Below, piece by piece: positions 1 to 6,694 of a stretch of 12,493 bases of DNA (positions within the stretch are counted from its first letter, which is position 1; each line of letters begins with the position of its first letter). Made by a program: the position numbers and the translations under genes. Source of the DNA: CAVQLX01 sp046727715 (GTDB lineage: Bacteria > Desulfobacterota > Binatia > DP-6); assembly GCA_046727715.1 (NCBI GenBank), contig JBKPDC010000185.1, forward strand, positions 1-12,493. Reading direction: 5' to 3'. The notes below the pieces were generated by a model. The model ran no database searches, had not been told where the DNA came from, and was given only the letters and a program-made list of their open reading frames with translations.

Positions 1-39
1 TTGGGCGGCGTTGGTGAAGCGGAGCGCCGCGACAGTCAT
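1..39 (-). CDS. Possible N-terminus of a divergent gene, cut by the window edge
   Basis: Reading leftwards from an ATG at 39, thirteen codons stay open to the window edge (MTVAALRFTNAAQ). Almost every codon ends in G or C, as in the confirmed genes here, and the frame diverges from the DUF924 gene 55 nt away. I see no Shine-Dalgarno sequence and thirteen residues allow no family assignment, so this is only a possibility. The neighbouring sequence to the left would settle it. Confidence 0.2.
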   Translation of the reverse strand, partial: MTVAALRFTNAAQ

Positions 40-93
40 GAGCAAGTCACTGGCCCGTAGCGCCGGCTTGGCCCGGATGTTACCGGTCGAACC

Positions 94-729
94 ATGGCCA
101 CGGCGGAAGAGGTACTGGAGTTCTGGTTTGGACGCGCCGCACGCAACGCGGACGAATTGCTCGACAAACTGGAGCGGTGGTTCGCAGGCGGTCCCGACGT
201 TGACGAAGCAATCCGCCAGCGATTCGCAGCCGACGTGGAGAAGGCGCTGTCCGGCGATCTTGACGACTGGGCACACACCCCGCGAGGGGTCCTGGCTCTG
301 GTGCTCCTCCTCGATCAGTTTCCGCGCGGCATCTACCGCGATACGCCGCGCGCCTGGGCCGGCGACGAGAGGGCCCTGGCACTCGCCCAGCGCGCATTCG
401 ACTCCGGGTTCGAACGCGAACTCAACTGGGAAGGGCGGCACTTCCTCATCATGCCCTTCTTGCACACCGAGAGTGTGGCGGCGAAAGAGCGGGCACTCGA
501 GCTCTCGACGCGAGCACTCGAAGAATGCCCCGAAGTGAACAAGCAGGTATTCGCCGCCTGCATTGAGCAGGCGCACAAGTACCGCGAGGTGCTGCGCCGC
601 TTCGGCCGCTTCCCTCACCGGAACGAGGTCCTTGGGCGTGCATCGAGCCGGGATGAGGTCGCGTTCATGAGGGACTGGGCGCAGAAGGCGCCGCCTCGGA
701 TCATGCGAACGAAGCCGGCTGCGGGCTGA
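94..729 (+). CDS. DUF924 family protein
   Basis: A 211-residue protein of the DUF924 family, whose biochemical role is not established. It belongs to this family by its characteristic blocks in order: EVLEFWFG (residues 6-13), an acidic DVDEAIRQRF block (35-44), W59 followed by TPRGVLALVLLLDQFPR (62-78), YRDTPRAW (81-88), RHFLIMPFLHTES (115-127), and the C-terminal RRFGRFPHRNEVLGR (168-182). Family members are all-helical and about 180-215 residues long, so this copy is full length. The ATG at 94 starts immediately before the first conserved block; no good Shine-Dalgarno sequence precedes it. The gene stands alone and converges with the dehydrogenase at 812-1759 across 82 nt. No signal peptide or membrane segment is visible, so it is probably cytosolic. 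Family assignment is firm, function unknown. Confidence 0.9.
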   Translation: MATAEEVLEFWFGRAARNADELLDKLERWFAGGPDVDEAIRQRFAADVEKALSGDLDDWAHTPRGVLALVLLLDQFPRGIYRDTPRAWAGDERALALAQRAFDSGFERELNWEGRHFLIMPFLHTESVAAKERALELSTRALEECPEVNKQVFAACIEQAHKYREVLRRFGRFPHRNEVLGRASSRDEVAFMRDWAQKAPPRIMRTKPAAG

Positions 730-811
730 CCGGCGTCCTCGGCGGCGAGCCGTCGGCAGTCGCAGCCGCCTCCCGGCTTCTCCGTCGGGTGGCACATCGG
801 GGCGGGCAGGT

Positions 812-1759
812 TTACGAGCCCGGCGCGACCAGCACCTTGAGCGCGGCCGGTCGGGCGGCGTGCGCGAACGCGGCGATGCCATCCGCCAGCGGGTACACGG
901 CCTCGATGAGCGGTGCCACGCGCACCCGCCCTGCCCCGAGCGCGTCCAGCGCCGGCGGAAAGCGGCCGCAGCGCGAGCCGACGATCGTCACTTCGTTCAC
1001 GACGGCCGGTGCGAGGTCGAGCGCGTGGCGCGCCGCCACCGTCGTCTTCAGGACGACGGTGCCGCGTGGCCGCACCAGCGCGAGCGCCTCGGCGAGGGCG
1101 TCGGGCGAGCCGGTGGCGTCGACCACGAGATCGGCGCCCGGCGCAGGGCTTCCCACCGCGACGCCGAGACGCTCTGCGACGCCGAGCTTCTCGGCGTGGT
1201 GACCCGCGAGCGTCACCTGCGCGCCCGCGGCGGAGAGCGCCTGCGCGATCAGCAGGCCGAGCTTGCCGTCCCCCAGCACCACCGTGCGCCGCCCGCCGAC
1301 GGCGCCGAGCTGCTCTGTGATCTCGAAGGCTGCCGCGAGCGGCTCGGCGAACACCGCCGTCGCATCGTCCATGCCTTCGGGGACGCGGTGGAGCACGGTC
1401 ACGGGGATCGCGAGCAACTCGGCGAGCGCGCCGTCGGCGCCCACGATCCCCTGCACGCGCCGTGTCGCGCAGTGGCGGGCGAGGCCGCTCCGGCAGGCCA
1501 CGCACGCGCCGCAGCCGAAGTTGATCTCGCCGACGACACGGGCGCCGAGCAGTGCAGCGTCCGGCGCCGTGACCACCTCGCCGACCCATTCGTGGCCGGG
1601 CGTCCCGCGAAACCCCAGGTAGCCGCGGCAGATCTCGATATCGGTGCGGCAGATGCCCGCCAGCCGCACGCGCACCAGCGCCTCGCCTCGTCCCGGCGCC
1701 GGCTCGGGCAGGTCCGATACGAGGCGCAGCTCACTGCCGTCCCAGCGCAGTGCTCGCAC
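812..1759 (-). CDS. Zinc-dependent medium-chain alcohol dehydrogenase-like oxidoreductase (MDR family)
   Basis: A 315-residue medium-chain dehydrogenase/reductase expected to oxidise an alcohol or polyol with NAD(P). The N-terminal GroES-like domain carries the catalytic-zinc set: C37 in GICRTD, H56-E57 in PGHEW, and E139 in AEP as the likely remaining ligand. The structural-zinc loop is complete at C83, C86, C89 and C97. The Rossmann domain follows, with GDGKLG at 163-168 as the dinucleotide motif and VVDATGSPDAL at 212-222. It is somewhat shorter than classical 340-380-residue members, which matches the compact MDR subgroup related to threonine/sorbitol dehydrogenases. The start is a GTG at 1759, directly followed by the conserved RALRWDG opening; no strong Shine-Dalgarno is visible. 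It diverges from the acyl-CoA dehydrogenase remnant across about 112 nt. The substrate cannot be read from the sequence. Confidence 0.9.
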   Translation of the reverse strand: MRALRWDGSELRLVSDLPEPAPGRGEALVRVRLAGICRTDIEICRGYLGFRGTPGHEWVGEVVTAPDAALLGARVVGEINFGCGACVACRSGLARHCATRRVQGIVGADGALAELLAIPVTVLHRVPEGMDDATAVFAEPLAAAFEITEQLGAVGGRRTVVLGDGKLGLLIAQALSAAGAQVTLAGHHAEKLGVAERLGVAVGSPAPGADLVVDATGSPDALAEALALVRPRGTVVLKTTVAARHALDLAPAVVNEVTIVGSRCGRFPPALDALGAGRVRVAPLIEAVYPLADGIAAFAHAARPAALKVLVAPGS

Positions 1760-1871
1760 TCGACGCCTACGCTACACGCCGCGCCGGGTGCCTGTCACGT
1801 ACCGCCGCCCGCGGATTGGAAATGGGCGTATCGTCGGGCGAGGCAGGAACCCCGACGCAGGATCCCCGCGC

Positions 1872-2093
1872 ATGGTGCAGTTCGAGCTCACCCCGGAGCA
1901 GCAGCAGCGCAAGGAGACGGTGCGGCGCTTCGCCGCCGAGGAGATCATCCCGTCGCCGCGAAGTACGACGAGCAGCAGATCTTCCCCGAGGACCTGGCGC
2001 GCAAGGCGTGGGAGGTCGGGCTCATGGACTTTCGCCGTGCCGGAAGAGTTCGGTGGCCCGGGCCGGAGCACCTACCGGCGCGTCGGCGACGAG
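1872..2093 (+). pseudogene. Acyl-CoA dehydrogenase N-terminal remnant (frameshifted and truncated)
   Basis: The first roughly 74 codons of an acyl-CoA dehydrogenase, a flavoenzyme that makes the alpha,beta double bond in fatty acyl-CoA oxidation. An ATG at 1872 opens MVQFELTPEQQQRK...RRFAAEEIIP. Near 1953 the homology jumps to another forward frame (PVAAKYDEQQIFPEDLARKA, then WEVGLMDF), consistent with loss of one base. Near 2031 it returns to the first frame (FAVPEEFGGPG), consistent with one extra base. The three pieces join into the standard helical N-terminal domain, which continues to about RRVGDE and then stops matching. The family is usually about 380 residues, so the FAD- and catalytic-base-containing parts are missing altogether. 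Indels could be sequencing errors, but the missing four fifths of the gene cannot be explained that way. It lies just upstream of the HTH regulator and MaoC hydratase, suggesting a decayed acyl-CoA locus. Confidence 0.8.
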
Positions 2094-2127
2094 TCCATGC
2101 CGAATCGCCCGGAATCTCCTGAAAGGC

Positions 2128-2152
2128 TGATTCGACATTCTGAATTGACATC
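2128..2152 (+). promoter_or_regulatory. Candidate operator: two direct repeats upstream of the HTH gene, second overlapping a TTGACA box
   Basis: TGATTCGACATT (2128-2139) and TGAATTGACATC (2141-2152) match at 9 of 12 positions with a 13-nt period, in a stretch clearly richer in A/T than its surroundings. The second copy contains a perfect TTGACA (2145-2150), a consensus sigma-70 -35 hexamer. About 16-17 nt downstream there is only a poor -10 candidate around GCTAGA/CTAGAG (2167-2173), close to the ribosome-binding site, so the promoter assignment is weak. Its place 30 nt before an XRE-type regulator makes autoregulation a reasonable guess. Confidence 0.3.
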
Positions 2153-2181
2153 GTCCACCCTCCGCGGCTAGAGGTCCCCGC

Positions 2182-2673
2182 ATGGCCTGGGAGGGTAACG
2201 GCTCGTGGGAGCAGCTCGACTGGTCGGGCTGGATCAAGGGGTTGGGCAAGCAGGCGCGGCGCGTCCGGGAGTTCCTCGGGCTGTCCCAGGAACAGGTCGC
2301 GCGCGTGGCGGGCGTGAGCCAGGGGGCGGTCAGTCGATTCGAAGGCGGCCGGGGGCTGGCGACGCCACTCCTCGTCGTCATGAAGGTGAACGCCGCCCTG
2401 CGGAGCGGCGTGTCCTCCATGGATCGCGACGTGCTCTCGGAGGACGCGCGGAGCCTTCTGCTGCTGAACGAGCGGGTGCCTGGCTGGAACGAGTCGGCGC
2501 CGCCTCCCATCACCAAGGATCCGGAGCTCGAGGAGCTGGTGCGTCTGTACCGCGACCTGCCCGAGCGCCAGCGCCAGCGGCTGCTCACCGTCGTCCGCGC
2601 CACCGCCGCCGCCCTCGGCGCGTCGCGCGAGGCGATGCCGGACGGTCGCAGCGGGCTCACCGGCGCCGGCTGA
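2182..2673 (+). CDS. XRE-family helix-turn-helix transcriptional regulator
   Basis: A 163-residue DNA-binding protein. Residues about 23-75 form a Cro/C1-type helix-turn-helix: ARRVREFLGLSQEQVA, then RVAGVSQGAVSRFEGGRG, with LSQEQVARVAGVSQGAVSRF as the two-helix core. The C-terminal half has a proline-rich linker (APPPITKDPE, 106-115) and a basic amphipathic helix region ending in LPERQRQRLLTVVRATAAAL (126-145), probably for oligomerisation. There is no ligand-binding or protease domain, so it resembles the short XRE regulators of GC-rich environmental bacteria. The ATG at 2182 is preceded by GAGGT (2171-2175) at a 6-nt spacing. It sits between the acyl-CoA dehydrogenase remnant and the MaoC hydratase (59-nt gap), and may control the latter or itself. 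The target is inference only. Confidence 0.85.
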   Translation: MAWEGNGSWEQLDWSGWIKGLGKQARRVREFLGLSQEQVARVAGVSQGAVSRFEGGRGLATPLLVVMKVNAALRSGVSSMDRDVLSEDARSLLLLNERVPGWNESAPPPITKDPELEELVRLYRDLPERQRQRLLTVVRATAAALGASREAMPDGRSGLTGAG

Positions 2674-2710
2674 CCTCGATCGGCGCGCGTCCGGTTGACC
2701 CCCTGAAGCC

Positions 2711-2726
2711 GCTCCCGTAAGGGAGC
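2711..2726 (+). promoter_or_regulatory. GNRA-capped hairpin enclosing the Shine-Dalgarno of the MaoC gene
   Basis: GCTCCC (2711-2716), GTAA (2717-2720) and GGGAGC (2721-2726) form a perfect 6-bp stem capped by a GUAA loop, which fits the stable GNRA tetraloop class. The 3' arm plus the loop's last bases (AAGGGAG, 2719-2725) is the only good Shine-Dalgarno for the ATG at 2733, with a 7-nt spacer. In the folded mRNA the ribosome-binding site would therefore be paired. It lies 37 nt after the HTH gene stop, too far for ribosomes terminating there to melt it directly. Confidence 0.45.
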
Positions 2727-2732
2727 CCCGCC

Positions 2733-3794
2733 ATGGCTGTCATTCGCAAGCATCGCGGCCATTTTCTGGAGGATTTCGTCCCCGGTGACGTCTACCGCCA
2801 CAAGGGCGGCAAGACGGTCACGGAAGGGTTGTTCGCGCTCTTCACCGACTTCTCCATGACGACCAACCCGCTCTCGAAGAACGCCCGCTACGCGCAGGCG
2901 TATGGATTCCACGGACTGGTCGTTCCGCCCGGCCTCGTGATGCTCGTCGTGTTCAGCCAGAGCGTGGAGGACGTGTCGGAGAACGCGCGCGCGAATCTCG
3001 AGTACATCGACATGCGCTTCGGCGTTCCGGTGTACCTGGGCGACACGCTGGAAGCGGAGACGCGTGTGCTCGGTGTGAAGGGGTCGTCCAGCAACCCGAT
3101 GCTCGGCGTGGTGCACGTGCAGACCACGGGCCGCAATCAACGCGGCGAGGTCGTGCTCACCTTCCAGCGCAAGGTGCAGGTGTGGAAGCGGGACGAGGAC
3201 GCGAAGCTCCACGACGGCGACGCCGCACCCGAGCGCATCGAGGCGTCGCTCGTGCTCCCGCCGTACGACCCGGCGCGTCGCTACGGCGACCTCGCCCACC
3301 TGACCAACGACGACTCCTACCTCGAGGACTTCACCCCGGGCGACGTCATCGAGCATTCCCGCGGTCGCGTCGTGACCACCGACCACATCATGCTGACGGG
3401 GATCCTCGACAACACGTCGCAGGTGCACTGCAACCAGTGGATGGTGTCGCAGGACCCCGAGCGCTTCGTGGGCGGACAGCTGATCGTGTTCGGCGGCATC
3501 CCATTCAACCTGTGCCTCGGGATATCCTCCGCCGACGTGGGCGACAACTCGCTGGGCGACATCCGCTACGCCACCGGCCGCCACACGGCGCCGATCTTCG
3601 CGGGTGACACCGTGTTCGCCAGCACCGAGATCCGCGGCGTCGCGGAGTTTCCCGGCCGGCCCGACCTCGGCGTCCTCGCCGCCACGCTGCGCGGCCACAA
3701 GTTCGCGACGCGGGGTGACGCGATCGAGAAGGTGGAGATCTTCTACCTCGAGCGCGAGATCGCCGTGAAGCGGCGGAGCCACTACACGACCTGA
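2733..3794 (+). CDS. Double-hotdog MaoC-family acyl-CoA hydratase (mesaconyl-CoA hydratase-like)
   Basis: A 353-residue protein made of two MaoC-type hotdog domains that visibly repeat each other: FLEDFVPGDV at 11-20 and YLEDFTPGDV at 196-205. Such proteins hydrate or dehydrate CoA thioesters; length and two-domain layout resemble mesaconyl-CoA hydratase (Mch) of the ethylmalonyl-CoA/3-hydroxypropionate pathways, but the exact substrate is not demonstrable here. In the N-domain the hydratase motif is altered (D39...N45-P46-L47-S48, with no histidine), while the C-domain keeps D226-N227 and H232 in LDNTSQVHCNQ. This suggests the C-domain holds the active site and the N-domain shapes the acyl pocket, as in other double-hotdog hydratases. 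The ATG at 2733 has AAGGGAG upstream inside a hairpin. It follows the HTH gene and leads into a methyltransferase-like gene 12 nt downstream, so the two are probably cotranscribed. Cytosolic. Confidence 0.88.
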   Translation: MAVIRKHRGHFLEDFVPGDVYRHKGGKTVTEGLFALFTDFSMTTNPLSKNARYAQAYGFHGLVVPPGLVMLVVFSQSVEDVSENARANLEYIDMRFGVPVYLGDTLEAETRVLGVKGSSSNPMLGVVHVQTTGRNQRGEVVLTFQRKVQVWKRDEDAKLHDGDAAPERIEASLVLPPYDPARRYGDLAHLTNDDSYLEDFTPGDVIEHSRGRVVTTDHIMLTGILDNTSQVHCNQWMVSQDPERFVGGQLIVFGGIPFNLCLGISSADVGDNSLGDIRYATGRHTAPIFAGDTVFASTEIRGVAEFPGRPDLGVLAATLRGHKFATRGDAIEKVEIFYLEREIAVKRRSHYTT

Positions 3795-3806
3795 CCGCGC
3801 ACACCC

Positions 3807-4169
3807 GTGCGCACCCTCGGATTGCTCCTGGGATTCGCCGGCGCGGCGCTCGCCGTCCGGAGCGGGATCCTGCTCGCCGGCCGCGGCCGGCCGCGGCGCG
3901 GGCGGAGCCCGGCCTTCGTGATCGCCGGCCCCTACGTGCGCGTGCGCAATCCTCTGTACGGCGGCAGCGTGCTCGCCGTCATCGGGCTCGCGCTCTGGCA
4001 CCAGTCGACGCCGCTGCTTCTCCTCGCCGCGGCGATGGGCGCCGCGGCGCACTGGTGGGTCGTGCGCGTGGAGGAGCCGGCGCTGCGCAGCCGCTTCGGG
4101 GCCGCCTACGAGGCATACCTGCGCCAGGTGCCGCGGTGGGTGCCGGGCACGCCTCGCGCGCCGTCCTGA
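3807..4169 (+). CDS. Isoprenylcysteine/phosphatidylethanolamine methyltransferase-like membrane protein
   Basis: A 120-residue integral membrane protein with the signature of the ICMT/PEMT-type methyltransferase superfamily: GPYVRVRNPLYGG at 41-53, followed by a hydrophobic segment, and the C-terminal VEEPALRSRFGAAYEAYLRQVPRW block (about 88-111), where EE and the RFG..Y..Y..VPRW residues help bind S-adenosylmethionine in the family. Hydrophobic segments lie at about 3-23 and 55-84. It is at the short end of the family (often 150-220 residues). The GTG at 3807 is 12 nt after the MaoC stop, with no Shine-Dalgarno, so translation may be coupled. Substrate is unknown; bacterial members are mostly uncharacterised. 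Its stop codon is 3 nt from that of the opposing cytochrome gene. Confidence 0.82.
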   Translation: MRTLGLLLGFAGAALAVRSGILLAGRGRPRRGRSPAFVIAGPYVRVRNPLYGGSVLAVIGLALWHQSTPLLLLAAAMGAAAHWWVVRVEEPALRSRFGAAYEAYLRQVPRWVPGTPRAPS

Positions 4170-4172
4170 CGC

Positions 4173-6332
4173 TCACCGATCCAGCAGCTCGCGGGCACCG
4201 GGCTGCACCGCGGCGTCGCGATCGAGGCGCGCCGCTTCCAGGACCCAGCGCTCGAGCCGTGCCCTGTCGTTCACCTGCCGCGACAGGTCGACGAGCGTCC
4301 GCACGGCTTCGGCCCGCGCCGCCGGATCGTCCGCCGCCCGCTCCAGCTCGGCGAGGGCCGCCGTCGTCTCGCCCGCCTTCGCGAGCGCGAGGGCACGGTT
4401 GTAGCGCGCCCTGGGGTAGGCGGGATCCTCCTCCAGGCAGCGGTCCAGCGCACGCGCCGCATCCTGCCACCGCCCCATCTGCCCGTAGAGCAGACCGAGG
4501 GCGAACGCGCTCGCCGGCACCGGATCGTCGGCGATCAGCGTCTCCAGCTCCTGGGCGGCTTCGGTGACGCGACCCTGCTGCGCCAGCAGCAGGGCGAGGT
4601 TGTGACGCGCCTGGATGGAGCGCGGCCAGAGACGGAGCGCCGCGCGGTACTCGCGCTCGGCCTCCGCGGTGCGGCCGGTGGACGCGAAGACGATGGCGAG
4701 GTTGTAACGTGCCTCCGGCGTGTCGGCGCCCAGCTCCTGGCTGGTGCGCCACTCGGCGTCGGCGCGGGCGAGGGCCTGGGCGGCAGTGGGGGGCAGCGTG
4801 TCGGCGGCGACGCTGCGGAGGCCCACCGCGGCATTGAGACGCACGGTGAGGATTGGGTCATCGAGCGCGGCGACCATGGCGTCGCGTGCGTCGGGCGCCA
4901 GCGCGGGCCGCTGCGCAATCGACCACGCGGCGCCCGTGCGGACCAGCGGCTCGGGGTCGCGCATCGCGGCGAGCAACCCCGGCGTGACGCCGGAGCTGGT
5001 AGGAAACCGGGCCAGGAGCCGCGCGGCGCTCGCGCGCCGTACCGGGTCGCTGGTGCCGCCGAGCAGTGCGAGCAGGCCGGGCACGCTGCCGGGATCGCCG
5101 CCGCGACCGGCGGCGAGGGCCGTCGCCACCGCCCGGCGCTGTGCGCGCAGCGCGTCGTCCGGGTACCAGGCGCGCACCTGCTCCGCCGCCCAGGCCGCGT
5201 CGCGGTCGGCGTGGCAGCGGTTGCAGGCGTTCGGGACGCCGAGGGACAGCGTGAGCTCCGGATCCGGCCGGCTGAACGAGTGGTCGTGGCGCGCGTCGCG
5301 CTGCATGTAGACGGTGATCGGCATGTGGCAGCCCGTGCACTGCGCCCCCGCGCTGCCGGCGTGGTGATGCGTGTGCGTCTGGTCGTCGTACTGCGCCGCG
5401 TGACAGCTCCGGCATTGCTGGTTGCCGGGCGCGCGCGTGCCGTTGCCGTGACCGTCGTGGCAGTTCCAGCAGCGGACGCCCTCGGCGTACATGCGGCTCG
5501 ACTGGAACGAGATCAGCTCGTACAGCTCCTCGTGCACCTGGCCGTCGGGAAAGTACGCGTCGGTGTCGAACAGTTCCGGCTCGAAGGCGTCGAGGAACGC
5601 GTCCCCCGGGGTCCAGGGTGCGCGATCGACGCGCCGGCTGTGACAGCTGCCGCACGCCGCGAGCAGCAGCTCCGGGTCACGGCCAGCCCACGGATCCGGG
5701 CCGCCACGCCGGCGCGCCGCCACGTGGGACGCGCCCGGCCCGTGACAGGCCTCACAGCCGACGCCCATCTCGGTAAAGCGCGTCTCGTAGGTGTCGGCGG
5801 CTTCCTGGTAGCCCTTCGCGAAGCCCGTCGTGTGGCAGAAGAGGCACTGGGCGTTGGCCGTCATGCCGCGATTGGTCCAGTGACCCCAGTCGGCCGGGGT
5901 GCGGGTCTCGCCGGCGAAGAGGTCGAACCACTCGCCGCGCTGCGCGTCGTAGGAGAGCGGCAGCGCCTGGAGGCGGCCGGGCTTGAGCGGGCCAACGTAC
6001 TGCTCCACGTTGCGATGGCCGAGGGCATAGGCAAGCGCGATGTCGGCATCGTGCTCCAGTCGTGATCCTGCCATGAAGAGCCGTCCATCACGTACGACCA
6101 TCGGGCCGTCATCGTGCGGGCGCGCACGCAGGGGTGCCGACGGTGATGCGGGGAGCATCGCCACGTGGTGGTTCGAGGTGTCCCAGGATGCGTACGCCGC
6201 CTGATGACAGTCGCGACACGCCACCGAGCCGACGTACGCGGACCCCGCGACGTGCTCGGATGCGCGGCATCCCAGCGCGAGCGTCCCGCTGCCGATCGCC
6301 AGCGCGAGGAGCAACGCGCGTGTTGCCGGCAC
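4173..6332 (-). CDS. Octaheme c-type cytochrome with HEAT and TPR repeats, probable lipoprotein
   Basis: A 719-residue exported electron-transfer protein. The N-terminus (residues 1-22) is a hydrophobic signal ending LALGC, an acceptable though not ideal lipobox, so it is probably a lipoprotein on the periplasmic or outer face. Eight CXXCH heme sites are seen: C39-H43, C163-H167, C193-H197, C227-H231, C288-H292, C307-H311, C332-H336 and C370-H374. VGCEACHGPG (191-200) and CLFCHTTG (163-170) are typical of the cytochrome c554-like multiheme class. Residues about 415-510 form HEAT-like repeats (two copies of a DP..VR.NAA pattern), and about 537-672 form roughly four TPR units (ARYNLAIVFASTGRTAEAE is the first). 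The start is a GTG at 6332 with AAGGT 6 nt upstream. No redox partner is adjacent, so substrate and direction of electron flow are unknown. Similar heme-HEAT-TPR proteins occur in several environmental phyla. Enzymatic activity cannot be inferred. Confidence 0.9.
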   Translation of the reverse strand: MPATRALLLALAIGSGTLALGCRASEHVAGSAYVGSVACRDCHQAAYASWDTSNHHVAMLPASPSAPLRARPHDDGPMVVRDGRLFMAGSRLEHDADIALAYALGHRNVEQYVGPLKPGRLQALPLSYDAQRGEWFDLFAGETRTPADWGHWTNRGMTANAQCLFCHTTGFAKGYQEAADTYETRFTEMGVGCEACHGPGASHVAARRRGGPDPWAGRDPELLLAACGSCHSRRVDRAPWTPGDAFLDAFEPELFDTDAYFPDGQVHEELYELISFQSSRMYAEGVRCWNCHDGHGNGTRAPGNQQCRSCHAAQYDDQTHTHHHAGSAGAQCTGCHMPITVYMQRDARHDHSFSRPDPELTLSLGVPNACNRCHADRDAAWAAEQVRAWYPDDALRAQRRAVATALAAGRGGDPGSVPGLLALLGGTSDPVRRASAARLLARFPTSSGVTPGLLAAMRDPEPLVRTGAAWSIAQRPALAPDARDAMVAALDDPILTVRLNAAVGLRSVAADTLPPTAAQALARADAEWRTSQELGADTPEARYNLAIVFASTGRTAEAEREYRAALRLWPRSIQARHNLALLLAQQGRVTEAAQELETLIADDPVPASAFALGLLYGQMGRWQDAARALDRCLEEDPAYPRARYNRALALAKAGETTAALAELERAADDPAARAEAVRTLVDLSRQVNDRARLERWVLEAARLDRDAAVQPGARELLDR

Positions 6333-6509
6333 GTGACGACCTTACCAGCATCGCCGGCGCGGAAAAACGAGTGACACAGGCCCCACCGTACGACCGTACC
6401 CGTCATGCACCGCCTCAAGCGCGCGCTTGCTTTCCTTACCGCTTCCGTTTCGGTCGACTGCGGGCTCGTCTTCCCGGGGCAGGGCTACGCCTGCGTCGTC
6501 GAGCTGGCG

Positions 6510-6626
6510 GACGGGCCGATTCCCGCACTGTTCCTCCGGCTCGGCCTCACCCTCTTCTACCGCTTTCCGCTCACCCGCGAGCGTCACGCGGAGGTGCAGG
6601 CCGCCCTGGCCGCCCGTCGCGGCTGA
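6510..6626 (+). pseudogene. C-terminal stub of an MFS/GPH-type transporter (probable remnant)
   Basis: An open frame from an ATG at 6405 encodes 73 residues. From about residue 36 (position 6510) it reads DGPIPALFLRLGLTLFYRF, then PLTRERHAEVQAALAARR, up to the stop at 6624-6626. A final hydrophobic helix followed by the PLTRERHAE tail is what I recognise as the extreme C-terminus of sugar/cation-symporter-like major facilitator proteins (about 450 residues). The first 35 residues do not look like the preceding helix of such a transporter. I read this as the last tenth of a deleted transporter gene. It could instead be a real small membrane protein starting at 6405, but no Shine-Dalgarno supports that. 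It lies in the 362-nt gap between the cytochrome and gshA; the rest of that gap holds nothing else I recognise. Confidence 0.5.
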
Positions 6627-6694
6627 CGGCGGCGGTGGAAGCACGTCCGCGCGCCTTGCGACGGCCCCCTCACCCGGCTAGCGTCCGCCCGGCC

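Noticed and set aside
730..811. Short 5-bp inverted repeats between the convergent DUF924 and dehydrogenase genes
   Set aside because: Stems of five pairs are expected by chance at this GC content, and no T-run follows.
615..1589. A 324-codon minus-strand frame
   Set aside because: It overlaps the zinc dehydrogenase in another frame and is almost pure Arg/Gly/Ala.
860..2122. A 420-codon plus-strand frame
   Set aside because: Most of it is antisense to the dehydrogenase. Only its last part carries the middle piece of the acyl-CoA dehydrogenase remnant, which is annotated separately.
2022..4052. A 676-codon open frame on the minus strand
   Set aside because: It lies antisense to the HTH, MaoC and methyltransferase genes, whose protein motifs are clear; its His/Arg/Glu/Val-rich composition is that of an antisense shadow in GC-rich DNA.
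4602..6065. A 487-codon open frame on the plus strand
   Set aside because: It is antisense to the octaheme cytochrome and has Arg/Ala/Val-rich composition with no domain signature.
6134..6694. Upstream extension of the gshA frame
   Set aside because: The frame is open, but the added residues are Arg/Pro-rich, partly antisense to the cytochrome, and lie before the conserved start of the ligase.
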